Below are positions 18,598 to 27,514 of a DNA stretch of 64,000 nt, one piece after another (the first letter of the stretch is position 1; each line of letters opens with the position of its first letter). A program made the translations under genes and the position numbers. The stretch is from contig NZ_CP041745.1 in NCBI RefSeq assembly GCF_007556815.1, positions 434,001 through 498,000 of the forward strand, written 5' to 3'. The notes under the pieces are model-generated. The model was not told the DNA's origin, searched no databases, and saw only the letters and a program-made list of their open reading frames with translations. The DNA is from Paraburkholderia megapolitana (GTDB lineage Bacteria; Pseudomonadota; Gammaproteobacteria; Burkholderiales; Burkholderiaceae).

Positions 18598-18646
18598 CCG
18601 ACTCGGCACCTTGCGGCGCCAGACCATTTTCATGCGCTATGCGTCG

Positions 18647-19582
<936 letters not shown>

Positions 19583-19643
19583 GTAGGAAACTCCTTTGAA
19601 ATCAGCAAAAAAGCGTAGTCCGAATACGACTCCACGCGGGATG

Positions 19644-19670
19644 TTAGCACTCTCAATAACGGAGTGCTAA
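19644..19670. promoter_or_regulatory. CIRCE element (HrcA operator) upstream of rpoH
   Basis: TTAGCACTC-N9-GAGTGCTAA is a perfect match to the CIRCE consensus, including the nine-base spacer. CIRCE is bound by the heat-shock repressor HrcA, classically upstream of groESL and dnaK/grpE operons. Here it lies in the leader of rpoH (minus strand), so the heat-shock sigma factor itself should be derepressed when HrcA is inactivated. The rest of 19671-19958 contains no gene. Confidence 0.93.
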
Positions 19671-19733
19671 CACTTAGAGTGTGTGGGGTCTTCAAGGTTC
19701 CATTCCGCCTATTGGAATTCATATTCTAATAGC

Positions 19734-19739
19734 ATTATA
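19734..19739 (-). promoter_or_regulatory. Candidate -10 box for rpoH
   Basis: The minus strand reads TATAAT here (plus-strand ATTATA), about 65 bp upstream of the CIRCE element and 152 bp before the rpoH start. No convincing -35 box is visible at the usual spacing, so this is a tentative call. Confidence 0.35.
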
Positions 19740-19958
19740 CCCCTCTTGTACCCTCACTGCAGCATTCGCGCGATGGGCGTAGGATCTACCCGCGGAGCAC
19801 GGCCAGCCTTGTAGAAAGAGCGATTTTTTCGGAATTTGAGGTAGCTATTTGCCAGATTTGGCATTCCTCAGATGATCTCTTACTTATGGCCTGCTTCAGG
19901 ATAACGGCTTCCTTCCACTCGACGATTTCGAGTTCGACCGGGCATTTAGAGGTGTTCG

Positions 19959-20534
19959 ATGAAGAAGAAGAACGATGCGGCGCACGCACTGGCACTCAAA
20001 ATTACCTTGCTTGGCGGTCTATTGGCAGCATCCGGCGCGGCGTGCGCCGATCAATCCGGCAATCAGTTCGGCATTCAGATCGCCGGCGGCACCGCCGACC
20101 ATCATGTCCATAAGCTCGACCTGGGCGGGGTGTGGGACCCCGGTCTGACCTGGTGGTATATCGGCGACTGGCATTTCACGGTGGTGGCGGAGGCGCACGC
20201 GGCGTGGTGGCACACCGACGAAGGCAACGTCCACGAGAACATCGGCGAATTCGGCTTCACGCCGGTATTTCGCTTCATCAAGGGTTCGGGGACCATCCGC
20301 CCATTCTTCGAAGCGGGCTCGGGCATCCGGCTGCTGACGAGCCCCACGATCTCCCGTCGCTACAACCTCGGGTCGGCGTTCCAGTTCGCCGATATGGTCG
20401 GTGTGGGCGCGCAGTTCGGCAATCATCAGCAGTATCAGGCGGGCTACCGGTTTCAGCACGTATCGAACGGCGGTATCAAAGAGCCCAATCCTGGTATAAA
20501 TTTCAGCCAGCTATATTTGCAATATAACTTCTGA
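19959..20534 (+). CDS. PagL-like lipid A 3-O-deacylase (acyloxyacyl hydrolase)
   Basis: A 191-residue outer-membrane beta-barrel enzyme preceded by a signal peptide (about residues 1-30, ending ACA). The conserved PagL C-terminal catalytic segment is visible as YRFQHVSNGGIKEPNPGIN, giving the catalytic His-Ser pair and the acidic residue. Alternating hydrophobic strands end in LYLQYNF, the terminal aromatic typical of outer-membrane proteins. PagL removes a 3-hydroxyacyl chain from lipid A. It stands alone, divergent from rpoH. Confidence 0.88.
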   Translation: MKKKNDAAHALALKITLLGGLLAASGAACADQSGNQFGIQIAGGTADHHVHKLDLGGVWDPGLTWWYIGDWHFTVVAEAHAAWWHTDEGNVHENIGEFGFTPVFRFIKGSGTIRPFFEAGSGIRLLTSPTISRRYNLGSAFQFADMVGVGAQFGNHQQYQAGYRFQHVSNGGIKEPNPGINFSQLYLQYNF

Positions 20535-20581
20535 CGACCGCGGCCGCGTGCAGGCTCAAGTCGGTGTAAAGGGGCTGAGCA

Positions 20582-20962
20582 ATGGCGGCAAAAATGATCG
20601 AGGCGATTCGCGAACTTGAACGCGACCGCTTTCGGGCGATGGTCGACGGCGACGGGCCTTTGCTCGACTCGCTGCTTTCGGACGGCGTGAGCTACGTGCA
20701 CACGAACGGCAAGCGCGAGACCAAGCGGCAGTTCATCGACGCGATCACCGCGGGCCGCCGACGCTACCGGCAGATCGAGATCCAGTCGCAGGACGTTCTG
20801 CCGGTCGGCGACACCTGCGTCGTGACTGGCCGCGCGCTGATCGAGATGGAAGCGAATAACGGCGCGCTGCTGTTTCCGATCGCGTACACCGCGATCCATA
20901 CGCAGGAAGGCGGGCAGTGGCGGCTCGTCGCCTGGCAGGCAACGCGGTGTGCGATCGAATGA
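20582..20962 (+). CDS. NTF2-like (DUF4440-type) protein
   Basis: A 126-residue cone-shaped NTF2-fold protein. It starts with a helix pattern IEAIRELERDRFRAMVDGD followed by LDSLLSDGVSYVHTNGKRETKRQFIDAI and ends WRLVAWQATR. This matches DUF4440/SnoaL-like proteins, which include both enzymes and ligand binders. No catalytic residue can be assigned, so the function is unknown. It lies 47 bases after the PagL-like gene and may be co-transcribed. Confidence 0.8.
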   Translation: MAAKMIEAIRELERDRFRAMVDGDGPLLDSLLSDGVSYVHTNGKRETKRQFIDAITAGRRRYRQIEIQSQDVLPVGDTCVVTGRALIEMEANNGALLFPIAYTAIHTQEGGQWRLVAWQATRCAIE

Positions 20963-21000
20963 TGCCTGGCTGAGCCTTGGACCCCTCGCGCTGCTGGCGC

Positions 21001-21990
21001 CTACTCCGTTCTCTTACCCGCAATCTCGACGATCACGCCCACCTGCCGCGCAATCGCATCGGGCACCGGCGCGTCGCCGCGCAGTACCGCATCGATCCAC
21101 CCAGCCGTCGTCGCGGCGTCGCGTGCTTCGGGGAGCGCCACAGCAGGCGCGTCGGGCGACGAACGCTCGGCCACCAGCAGCGTTTCGCAGACTCCGTCGT
21201 GTAACCAGTCCACCTGCACCTGGCGACGCGTATCCGCGACCGCTTCGCCTTCCGTGCCGCGCGCGAGCAGCGCGCCGCCCGCGGCGGCATCCAGGTGCGT
21301 GCTGAACAACTGCGTGAGACTTTCGCGGTAGGGCGGGTGCGTGTAGTTGACGAGCCGCAAGCCGACGGGTGCAAACGGCTGGAGAATTTTCACGAGCGTA
21401 TGCGTCGAATTGCGCACGCCCATGCGCGCGCGCAACGCGAGGAGCCGCGCGAGCTTCGGTGCGAGTACCGCAGTCGGGGCAAACGCGACGCGCCGCGCAG
21501 CGAGTCCGCTTTCGATGTCGCCGTGCGACTGTGCCGCCGCGATACCCAGTTGCGCGAAAATCTCGGCGCTCGTGACGCGACCCGGATCTTCGACGACCCC
21601 GTGCACGAGGACCGGCACGCCTTCGCGGGCGAGCAGCAGCGCGAGCAGCGGCACGAGGTTCGGCTGCTTGCGCGCACCGTTGTAGCTGGGAATCGACACC
21701 GGTCGATAGTTTCCGTGTGTGCCGTGTACGACCCGGACCGGCTCGAACGATGCGTGCGCCGCGGCCAGCATCGCGGCGAGTTCGTCGGCGGTTTCGCCTT
21801 TCACGCGATAGGCGAGCAGCACCGCGCCCAACTCCAGATCGCCCACGCGGCCGTCGAGCATCGCGCTGTAGAGCGCATGGGTGTCCTCGGGCGTTAGCGC
21901 GCGTGCGCCGTTCGGTCCGCGACCGATCTCCTTGATGAAGCGGGCGCACGGAAACACGGACGAGGCGGCGGTAGCGGAGGAGTCGGTCAT
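21001..21990 (-). CDS. ybiB: YbiB-family protein (TrpD-like fold, DNA binding)
   Basis: A 329-residue protein of the anthranilate phosphoribosyltransferase-like YbiB/TrpD2 family. Characteristic segments are FIKEIGRGPNGARALTPEDTHALYSAMLDG, ELGAVLLAYRVKGETADEL, YNGARKQPNLVPLLALLLA, THTLVKILQPFAP and NYTHPPYRES. E. coli YbiB binds nucleic acid without known enzymatic activity. I started at the internal ATG at 21990; an ATG at 22023 would add eleven residues. No clear ribosome-binding site decides between them. Confidence 0.87.
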   Translation of the reverse strand: MTDSSATAASSVFPCARFIKEIGRGPNGARALTPEDTHALYSAMLDGRVGDLELGAVLLAYRVKGETADELAAMLAAAHASFEPVRVVHGTHGNYRPVSIPSYNGARKQPNLVPLLALLLAREGVPVLVHGVVEDPGRVTSAEIFAQLGIAAAQSHGDIESGLAARRVAFAPTAVLAPKLARLLALRARMGVRNSTHTLVKILQPFAPVGLRLVNYTHPPYRESLTQLFSTHLDAAAGGALLARGTEGEAVADTRRQVQVDWLHDGVCETLLVAERSSPDAPAVALPEARDAATTAGWIDAVLRGDAPVPDAIARQVGVIVEIAGKRTE

Positions 21991-22184
21991 GGGTGGCGTG
22001 CAGCGGCGTAGCGCGGTCGGCAAGGGGAGCGAACCTGCATTGTAGGGCCATCGTGCGTCGGGCCAGCGGTGGTGTCACACCCGCCGCTTCGCTGCCCGCC
22101 CCGCCGACACCGCCCCAGCCCGCGCGTTACACTCGCTACTTCCGGCGCCGCGCGGGCGGCGCCCTGTCCAGAACGGAGAATGGG

Positions 22185-22883
22185 ATGAGTTACGTGTTTG
22201 CCCCGGCGCCGGTTGTCGCGGTGCCGGTTGCCGGGACCGGCGATCAGTTCGCGGTGCGCCGCATCTACTGTGTGGGCCGCAATTACGAGGCTCATGCGCG
22301 TGAAATGGGACACGATCCCGACCGCGAGCCGCCGTTCTTCTTCTGCAAGCCCGCGGACGCAGTCGTGTATGTCGCGCCCGGTGCGACCGGCGAATTTCCG
22401 TACCCGTCGCAATCGAAGAACGTGCACTTCGAAATGGAACTGGTCGCTGCGATCGGCAAGGCCGGCAAGGACATTCCCGTCGATAGCGCACTCGATCACG
22501 TGTACGGCTACGCGCTCGGGCTCGACATGACGCGCCGCGACCTGCAAGGCGAAGCGAAGAAGCTCGGCCGTCCGTGGGATACGGGCAAGGGCTTCGATCA
22601 TTCGGCGCCGCTGGGCCCGATTCATCCGGTGTCCGAGGTCGGGCACATCGGTAGCGGCGAGATCTGGCTGACCGTCAACGGCGAAGACCGCCAGCGTTCC
22701 GACGTGTCGCAACTGATCTGGTCGGTGGCCGAGACGGTTGCCTATCTGTCCACGCTGTTCGAGCTGCAACCGGGCGATCTGATCTTCACCGGCACGCCCG
22801 AAGGCGTCGGCCCCATCGTGAAGGGCGACCGGATGAAGGGTGGCGTGGCCGGGATCGGCGAATTCAGCGTGCGCGTGGTCTGA
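22185..22883 (+). CDS. Fumarylacetoacetate hydrolase family protein
   Basis: The 232-residue product has the FAH C-terminal catalytic fold: YCVGRNYEAHAREMG, PFFFCKPADAV, HFEMELVAAIGKAG (metal-binding glutamates), DMTRRDLQGEAKKLGRPW and ENDLIFTG-like GDLIFTGTPEGVGP. Family members are fumarylpyruvate hydrolases or acylpyruvases. Immediately after it comes a maleylacetoacetate/maleylpyruvate isomerase gene, which suggests a ring-cleavage product pathway such as gentisate or homogentisate. Start chosen at ATG 22185 behind ACGGAGAA. Confidence 0.92.
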   Translation: MSYVFAPAPVVAVPVAGTGDQFAVRRIYCVGRNYEAHAREMGHDPDREPPFFFCKPADAVVYVAPGATGEFPYPSQSKNVHFEMELVAAIGKAGKDIPVDSALDHVYGYALGLDMTRRDLQGEAKKLGRPWDTGKGFDHSAPLGPIHPVSEVGHIGSGEIWLTVNGEDRQRSDVSQLIWSVAETVAYLSTLFELQPGDLIFTGTPEGVGPIVKGDRMKGGVAGIGEFSVRVV

Positions 22884-22908
22884 GCCGCGCGTGGAGGAGA
22901 CACGGAGC

Positions 22909-23553
22909 ATGAAGCTTTACAGCTATTTCCGCAGCTCCGCATCGTACCGTGTGCGGATCGCGCTGAGTCTGAAGAACCTGCCGTACGACTACGCGCCGAT
23001 TCACATGCTGCGCGACGGCGGCGAGCAGTTCAAGCCGGAATACCGCAAGCTGAATCACGACGCCGTCGTGCCGACGCTGGTGGACGGCGACGACGTGCTG
23101 ACGCAGTCGCTGGCGATCATCGAGTATCTCGAGGAGACGCATCCGCAGCCACCGCTGTTGCCCGCTGCATCGCGCGATCGCGCATATGTCCGTTCGATCG
23201 CGCTGCAGATTGCCTGCGAAATTCATCCGATCGATAACCTGCGCGTGCTGCGGTATCTGAAGCACACGCTCGGGGTGGAAGAGGAGGCGAAGGACGCGTG
23301 GTACCGGCACTGGGTCGAGGCGGGTTTCGCGACGCTGGAAGAGCATCTGGCAAGCGATACGCGCACAGGCACGTTCTGCTTCGGCGATACGCCGACGATG
23401 GCCGACGCGTGTCTCGTTCCCCAGGTGTTCAACGCGCGGCGCTTCAAGATCGACACGGTGCCATTCCCGACGATCCACCGCATTGCCGATCATGCGGCGA
23501 GCCTTGAGGCGTTTGCGCGGGCGGCACCCGGTGCGCAGCCGGACGCGGAGTGA
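22909..23553 (+). CDS. maiA: Maleylacetoacetate isomerase (zeta-class GST)
   Basis: The 214-residue zeta-class glutathione transferase has the diagnostic N-terminal SYFRSSASYRVRIALSLK motif, whose serines and cysteine-equivalent position bind glutathione. The thioredoxin-like Pro follows in VVPTLVDGD, and TQSLAIIEYLEE comes next. A C-terminal helical domain includes PTMADACLVPQV. It isomerises cis to trans dicarboxylic ring-fission products. GGAGGA precedes the ATG by eleven bases, and it follows the FAH-family gene by 25 bases, so they form an operon. Confidence 0.92.
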   Translation: MKLYSYFRSSASYRVRIALSLKNLPYDYAPIHMLRDGGEQFKPEYRKLNHDAVVPTLVDGDDVLTQSLAIIEYLEETHPQPPLLPAASRDRAYVRSIALQIACEIHPIDNLRVLRYLKHTLGVEEEAKDAWYRHWVEAGFATLEEHLASDTRTGTFCFGDTPTMADACLVPQVFNARRFKIDTVPFPTIHRIADHAASLEAFARAAPGAQPDAE

Positions 23554-23596
23554 GCGACGGTTGTACGACGGTTTAAATGATGTGAGCGATGTAAAA

Positions 23597-23634
23597 GCGA
23601 AAAGGGCAGCTCAATCGTGAGCTGCCCTTTTCGC
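23597..23634. terminator. Bidirectional terminator between maiA and ftsY
   Basis: A perfect 17-bp stem (23597-23613 with 23618-23634) closes an ATCG loop. Its outer part is A-rich on one arm and T-rich on the other (AAAAGGG / CCCTTTT). It can end both the rightward maiA and the leftward ftsY transcripts, which converge here. Confidence 0.9.
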
Positions 23635-23677
23635 ATGCAGTCGCTGTCGTGTTGCAGCGAGCGTGATAGCTAGCTGG

Positions 23678-24877
23678 TCAGTTGTCGAGCAACGCGTCCG
23701 CGAACTCTTCCGCGCTGAACGGTTGCAGATCTTCAACCTTCTCACCGACGCCGATGAAATAAACCGGCACCGGGCGTTGCCGCGCGATCGCCGCGAGGAT
23801 GCCGCCCTTCGCCGTGCCGTCCAGCTTCGTGACGATCAGACCCGTGAGGCCGAGCGCGTCGTCGAAGGCTTTCACCTGGGCGAGTGCGTTCTGCCCGGTA
23901 TTCGCATCGATGACGAGCAGCACTTCGTGCGGCGCGCCGTCGAGTGCCTTACCGATCACGCGCTTCACCTTGCGCAGTTCTTCCATCAGGTGGAGCTGCG
24001 TCGGCAGGCGGCCCGCAGTGTCGGCCATCAGCACATCGATCTTGCGCGCGCGTGCCGCGCCGACCGCATCGAAAATCACCGCCGCCGGATCGCCGCTTTC
24101 CTGCGAGACGACCGTCACGTTGTTGCGCTCGCCCCAGATCGCGAGCTGTTCGCGCGCGGCGGCGCGGAAGGTGTCGCCGGCGGCGAGCAGCACCGATTGA
24201 TCGAAGCGCTGCAGGTGCTTGGCGAGCTTGCCGATGCTGGTCGTCTTGCCGGCACCGTTCACGCCCGCGATCATCATCACGAGCGGCTGTGCGCGGCCGA
24301 GCATCAGTGATTTTTCGAGTGGCTTCAACAGATCGACGAGCAGCGTGCGCAGCGCGCTTTTGACTTGCTGTGGATCCGTGAGCCTTTCCGCGCGTACTTT
24401 TTCGCGCAGCGATTCAAGCAGGAATTCGGTGGCTTCGACCCCCGCGTCCGACATCAGCAGCGCGGCTTCGAGTTCCTCGTACAGGTCCTCGTCGATGCGC
24501 GCGCCGACGAAAATGCCGGTCAGGCTCGAACTCGTTTTCGACAGACCGGTTTTCAGGCGCGTGAGCCACGATTTCTTTGCGGCGGGCTCGGGTACGGGCG
24601 GCGGAACGATTTCGACGGCTTCGAGGGCGGTCTCGTCGGGTTCTGGCTCGAACTCAGGTTCGGATTCGAACTCGGGTTCGGGTTTGCGAGCTTCGGCGGC
24701 GGCGACTGGTGCGGAAGCCGCGGGCTGTGCAGGTGCGGCGGCCGGCCGTGGCGCCGGGTCCGACGGCCGTGCGGCTGCAGGCGCCTCGGGCACCGCAGAC
24801 TCCCGCGCCTCCGCTGATTCTTCTACCGCGGCATCAGGCGCTTTCGAGCCCTTGAATCGTTTGAAAAAGCTGAACAT
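23678..24877 (-). CDS. ftsY: Signal recognition particle receptor FtsY
   Basis: The 399-residue SRP receptor docks translating ribosomes at the membrane. It has an acidic, Ala/Pro/Glu-rich A domain (about residues 10-95) and then the NG GTPase domain. The NG motifs are [15 protein letters not shown] (G1), DTFRAAAREQL, DTAGRLPTQ (G3) and TKLDGTAKGG (G4), ending FSAEEFADALLDN. The chosen start MFSFFKRFKG is the usual FtsY N-terminus; a longer in-frame start is upstream but implausible. Confidence 0.96.
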   Translation of the reverse strand: MFSFFKRFKGSKAPDAAVEESAEARESAVPEAPAAARPSDPAPRPAAAPAQPAASAPVAAAEARKPEPEFESEPEFEPEPDETALEAVEIVPPPVPEPAAKKSWLTRLKTGLSKTSSSLTGIFVGARIDEDLYEELEAALLMSDAGVEATEFLLESLREKVRAERLTDPQQVKSALRTLLVDLLKPLEKSLMLGRAQPLVMMIAGVNGAGKTTSIGKLAKHLQRFDQSVLLAAGDTFRAAAREQLAIWGERNNVTVVSQESGDPAAVIFDAVGAARARKIDVLMADTAGRLPTQLHLMEELRKVKRVIGKALDGAPHEVLLVIDANTGQNALAQVKAFDDALGLTGLIVTKLDGTAKGGILAAIARQRPVPVYFIGVGEKVEDLQPFSAEEFADALLDN

Positions 24878-25150
24878 GTTCTGGCGTGGCCCAACGGCGC
24901 GAAGCGGCACGCCATACGGGATGCAAGGCGTGGAAGGCAAGGCGCGAAAACCGCACATTTTATCAGGCATGCCCTACCGCGTTGTGGCAGCGACCTTGCG
25001 GCGCGCCTGCGTGTGGGGTTGCCCGCCTCCGAGGCAGTGCGATATCTGTACGTCGACGCCGCGGCCCCGGCCCACGAAGGCCGTGTGGTAACGTTGGCGC
25101 TCCGGTGCGCGTACGCGCTGCACCGTTCCATCCATTCACACCGAATCTGC

Positions 25151-25768
25151 ATGTCCCGTTCCTCCCCTTCTCACGCGCAGAGCGCTTCTTCCGGTCGCGG
25201 CAAGACGCATGCGATCCGCATCATCGGGGGCGACTGGAAGCGTTCGCCGCTGCCCGTGCTCGATCTCGACGGGCTGAGGCCTACGCCCGATCGTGTTCGC
25301 GAAACCCTGTTCAACTGGCTTGGTCAGCGTCTCGACGGCCAGCGCTGTCTCGATCTGTTCGCCGGCAGCGGTGCGCTGGGCTTCGAAGCGGCGTCGCGCG
25401 GCGCTACGCGGGTGTTGATGGTGGAGCGCCATGCGCGCGCCGCGGCACAACTGCGCGCCAATCAGACGCGCCTCTCTGCCACGACGATCGAAATCGTCGA
25501 AGCCGACGCGTTGCGTCTCGCGGCAAGCCTCGCGCCGGGCTCATTCGATGTCGTGTTTCTCGATCCGCCGTTTGGCGACGACCTGCTCGGCCGGGCGCTT
25601 GCACTAGCCGTGCCGCTCGTTGCGGCAGGTGGAATGCTCTACGTCGAGGCGGGCGAACCTCTCGATGTCGCGCAAACCGATGCGCTCAACGGCTGGCGCG
25701 TCGTGCGCCACGGCAAGGCGGGGGCGGTTCACTATCATTTGCTGCAACGCGAAAATGAGGGTTTTTGA
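25151..25768 (+). CDS. rsmD: 16S rRNA (guanine-966-N2)-methyltransferase RsmD, 3' end altered by prophage
   Basis: A 205-residue SAM-dependent methyltransferase acting on G966 of 16S rRNA. Motif I is DLFAGSGALGFEA and the catalytic motif IV is FLDPPFG. The start ATG at 25151 was chosen over upstream in-frame GTG codons. The last codons overlap the left attachment site of the prophage: the gene now ends ENEGF, whereas joining to the right junction at 36994 would give ENEE and a TAA stop. The change affects only the final residues, so the enzyme should be functional. Confidence 0.95.
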   Translation: MSRSSPSHAQSASSGRGKTHAIRIIGGDWKRSPLPVLDLDGLRPTPDRVRETLFNWLGQRLDGQRCLDLFAGSGALGFEAASRGATRVLMVERHARAAAQLRANQTRLSATTIEIVEADALRLAASLAPGSFDVVFLDPPFGDDLLGRALALAVPLVAAGGMLYVEAGEPLDVAQTDALNGWRVVRHGKAGAVHYHLLQRENEGF

Positions 25769-25989
25769 CCCTCTTCTTTCCTCCGTTTGGCTTCGTCCGC
25801 TAGCATCTTGAAGGCTTCGCCGGGTGGTACGCCAGCCTCTTCGGCCATCCTGAAGGCGACGTCATAGTTCGGGATTTGCGTCCCCTTCACGTAGCGATCG
25901 AGCGATGGTTGGGGTATCCCGAGGATCTTCGCGACGCTGTTCACCGAGCGTCCCTTGAGTGCTTTGCTTATCAGTTCTTGGTAGCTCAT
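25735..25989 (-). CDS. Prophage HTH repressor (XRE/Cro-like), tail swapped by integration
   Basis: An 84-residue DNA-binding protein with a helix-turn-helix at about residues 13-35 (RSVNSVAKILGIPQPSLDRYVKG) and a basic tail. Its last residues (RCSK) are read from host rsmD sequence, antisense to it. In the circular phage the frame would instead continue after SFSR through the sequence now at 36993-36930, giving about 101 residues. A GGAG lies seven bases before the ATG. Upstream are three TTGGTGTWAC repeats, its probable operators. Confidence 0.82.
   Translation of the reverse strand: MSYQELISKALKGRSVNSVAKILGIPQPSLDRYVKGTQIPNYDVAFRMAEEAGVPPGEAFKMLADEAKRRKEEGQKPSFSRCSK
25748..25760 (+). repeat. 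Left prophage attachment repeat (attL core)
   Basis: CGCGAAAATGAGG occurs here and again at 36994-37006. It lies within the last codons of rsmD and also within the 3' end of the minus-strand prophage repressor gene. A small hairpin, GAGGGT-N5-ACCCTC (25757-25773), overlaps its right edge. Confidence 0.88.
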
Positions 25990-26017
25990 TGAAAACTCCT
26001 ATTTGCGGCTATACGGA

Positions 26018-26068
26018 TTGGTGTAACATCCGACTTATACCATTTGGTGTAACTCGGCTTGGTGTTAC
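26018..26068. promoter_or_regulatory. Three TTGGTGTWAC repeats, probable prophage repressor operators
   Basis: TTGGTGTAAC (26018-26027), TTGGTGTAAC (26044-26053) and TTGGTGTTAC (26059-26068) lie in the 162-bp gap between the repressor and the rightward phage genes. The middle copy is part of an inverted repeat, TTATACC-N4-GGTGTAA (26035-26052), with one mismatch. Position and repetition suggest the immunity operator controlling both directions. Confidence 0.65.
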
Positions 26069-26151
26069 TCTGATTTGAGTGTATCCAGGCCCGGCCAAAA
26101 GGTAAACCCAGCATTACCCAAGGGTTGTAAGCCAACGTTACGGGGGTAGCG

Positions 26152-26346
26152 GTGCCTGCATATCGAGTTCACGCCTACACGCAGCATGCGCATACGCGTG
26201 TTGCAACCGTCGAAGTCCGCGCACGCGATGGCGAAAGCGCGCGAGACAAGGCCCGCACTGAGTTGTACCGGCAGGGTCGTCAACCCAATTTCCTTACCCT
26301 GGTGCCCGTTGAAGTCGGTGCACCGTTCAATCCTTTCCGTAGTTAA
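26152..26346 (+). CDS. Small prophage protein, unknown function
   Basis: A 64-residue protein with a GTG start preceded by a GGGGG tract. It reads MPAYRVHAYTQHAHTRVATVEVRARDGESARDKART..., an alternating pattern suggesting a small beta-alpha domain. It is the first rightward gene after the immunity region. I do not recognise a family. Its codon use is similar to the neighbouring phage genes and it is followed five bases later by another small gene. Confidence 0.6.
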   Translation: MPAYRVHAYTQHAHTRVATVEVRARDGESARDKARTELYRQGRQPNFLTLVPVEVGAPFNPFRS

Positions 26347-26351
26347 TCGAC

Positions 26352-26558
26352 ATGTCCAGATGCCTCGCCGATCACGTCACGCCTGACCTGTTCAATGGTC
26401 GGACTGGCGACCCTTCGCGCGGGTGTGCGGTGGAAGTGCGCCGTCGTGATTTCTGTTCGGTGCCCGTCGAAGTTGTTGACGAGTTGTGCGCATGGTGCGG
26501 TGTCGACCGTGCGGGTGGTTGCGGTGCGTGTAGTGACGTTAAGGCAATGACGCGGTAA
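26352..26558 (+). CDS. Small Cys-rich prophage protein, possible zinc binder
   Basis: A 68-residue protein with ATG start. Its C-terminal third holds four closely spaced cysteines (CAWCGVDRAGGCGAC), arranged as CxxC-x7-CxxC, a likely zinc ribbon. Inoviruses often encode small regulatory or replication accessory proteins at this position before the ssDNA-binding protein. No specific family was recognised. Confidence 0.58.
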   Translation: MSRCLADHVTPDLFNGRTGDPSRGCAVEVRRRDFCSVPVEVVDELCAWCGVDRAGGCGACSDVKAMTR

Positions 26559-26646
26559 GCGTTCCGGTCGCGGCGAGTTCGCGGCTCTGTTTTCCCTTCA
26601 TGGGTTTATCCAGTGCAAATAGCACTACTAATCAAAGGTGATCGAT

Positions 26647-26955
26647 ATGAACAAGCAAAAACTGACGATTCTTGAAGTTGCACACCGCTCGGGCGTTTCG
26701 AACAAGACGGGGCGTCCGTGGGCGATGCACGAAGCGCAGTGCATCCTCGAACAGGAGGACACAGAGGGCAAGAAAATCGTCGTCGGCACGATCAACCTGC
26801 CGGATGTGTTGAAGGATTCCGCACCGGGCGACTATCTCGCGGAGTTCTCGTTCTTCAAGTCGATGGAGGGCAAGCTCGAACCGCGCGTTGTCTCACTGGT
26901 GCCGTTCGGCATGCAGGGCGCGAAGGCGAAACCGGGTGCCGGTGTTACCGCGTAG
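26647..26955 (+). CDS. Inovirus single-stranded DNA-binding protein (gpV-like)
   Basis: A 102-residue protein (MNKQKLTILEVAHRSGVSNKTGRPWAMHEAQCIL...) with alternating strands typical of a phage OB-fold ssDNA-binding protein, including the GRPWAMHEAQC segment shared by Pf- and RSM-type inoviruses. It coats the ssDNA genome and blocks conversion to double-stranded form before assembly. The ATG at 26647 was chosen, behind AAAGGTG; a GTG at 26638 is an alternative. Position before the coat gene agrees. Confidence 0.82.
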   Translation: MNKQKLTILEVAHRSGVSNKTGRPWAMHEAQCILEQEDTEGKKIVVGTINLPDVLKDSAPGDYLAEFSFFKSMEGKLEPRVVSLVPFGMQGAKAKPGAGVTA

Positions 26956-26978
26956 TGCGCGGTTGATCTGGAGGGGAG

Positions 26979-27158
26979 ATGCAAAGCATTCCGTTTGATG
27001 CGCTGGACAGGATCACGGCTGAGTTGATGCTGCTGAACGTGATGCTGGCCGTGTATCTGATCTGCAAGGGTGTGGCGTTCGTGGGGACCGTGTTGGGTCG
27101 CCGTGATCCGCCAAAGAAGTCGAATCGTCCGAATCTGGCCCGGCCGGACGGTTCCTAA
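26979..27158 (+). CDS. Small inovirus membrane protein
   Basis: A 59-residue protein (MQSIPFDALDRITAELMLLN...) with one membrane helix (LNVMLAVYLICKGVAFVGTVLG) and a basic tail. GAGGGGAG sits directly before the ATG, an excellent ribosome-binding site. It lies between the ssDNA-binding protein and the major coat gene, where Ff-like phages place gpVII/gpIX-type proteins. That role is an inference from position and topology. Confidence 0.65.
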   Translation: MQSIPFDALDRITAELMLLNVMLAVYLICKGVAFVGTVLGRRDPPKKSNRPNLARPDGS

Positions 27159-27188
27159 CTCGTGGGCTAAATCAGGGAGTAGAAAAAA

Positions 27189-27446
27189 ATGTTGAAGATG
27201 AAAGAAGTGATGTCGGCGGTAAAGGGTGCGGCGAAGCGTGCCGCTGTCGGTGTGGCGGCGGCTGGTGCATCGGTCGGTGCTTTTGCACAGACTCCGACCG
27301 GGTCGGGTGCGACGTTCGATACCACGGCGATTGTGTCGTCCATCAATAACGTGGCTCCGGCCATCGTGGCGGTGGGTGGTGCGGTCCTCGGCGTGGTTGC
27401 TGTGGCGTGGGGTATCAAGATGGTCCGCTCGTTCCTGGGTCGTTGA
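27189..27446 (+). CDS. Major coat protein (pVIII-like)
   Basis: An 85-residue precursor. Residues 1-33 form a signal sequence (basic N-terminus, Ala/Gly/Val core, cleavage at AFA/QTP). The mature product is about 52 residues: an acidic/neutral N-terminus, a long membrane helix (VAPAIVAVGGAVLGVVAVAWGI) and a basic C-terminus (KMVRSFLGR) that would contact DNA. This is the classic inovirus pVIII layout. A strong terminator follows, as after gene VIII in other filamentous phages. Confidence 0.88.
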   Translation: MLKMKEVMSAVKGAAKRAAVGVAAAGASVGAFAQTPTGSGATFDTTAIVSSINNVAPAIVAVGGAVLGVVAVAWGIKMVRSFLGR

Positions 27447-27463
27447 TCGTGCGGTAGCAGTGC

Positions 27464-27496
27464 GGGCGGCGTCTGTTGTGGGCGTCGCCCTTTTTT
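27464..27496 (+). terminator. Rho-independent terminator after the major coat gene
   Basis: GGGCGGCG (27464-27471) pairs with CGTCGCCC (27483-27490) with one G-T pair, followed by six T. It separates the highly expressed DNA-binding and coat genes from the minor coat and assembly genes. Confidence 0.88.
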
Positions 27497-27514
27497 GTTC
27501 TTGCGGGGGTCGTG

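Noticed and set aside
18298..18633. Minus-strand frame of 111 codons after rpoH
   Set aside because: It is created by the duplicated rpoH 3' end and terminators; its repeated Arg/Pro-rich sequence reflects the duplication.
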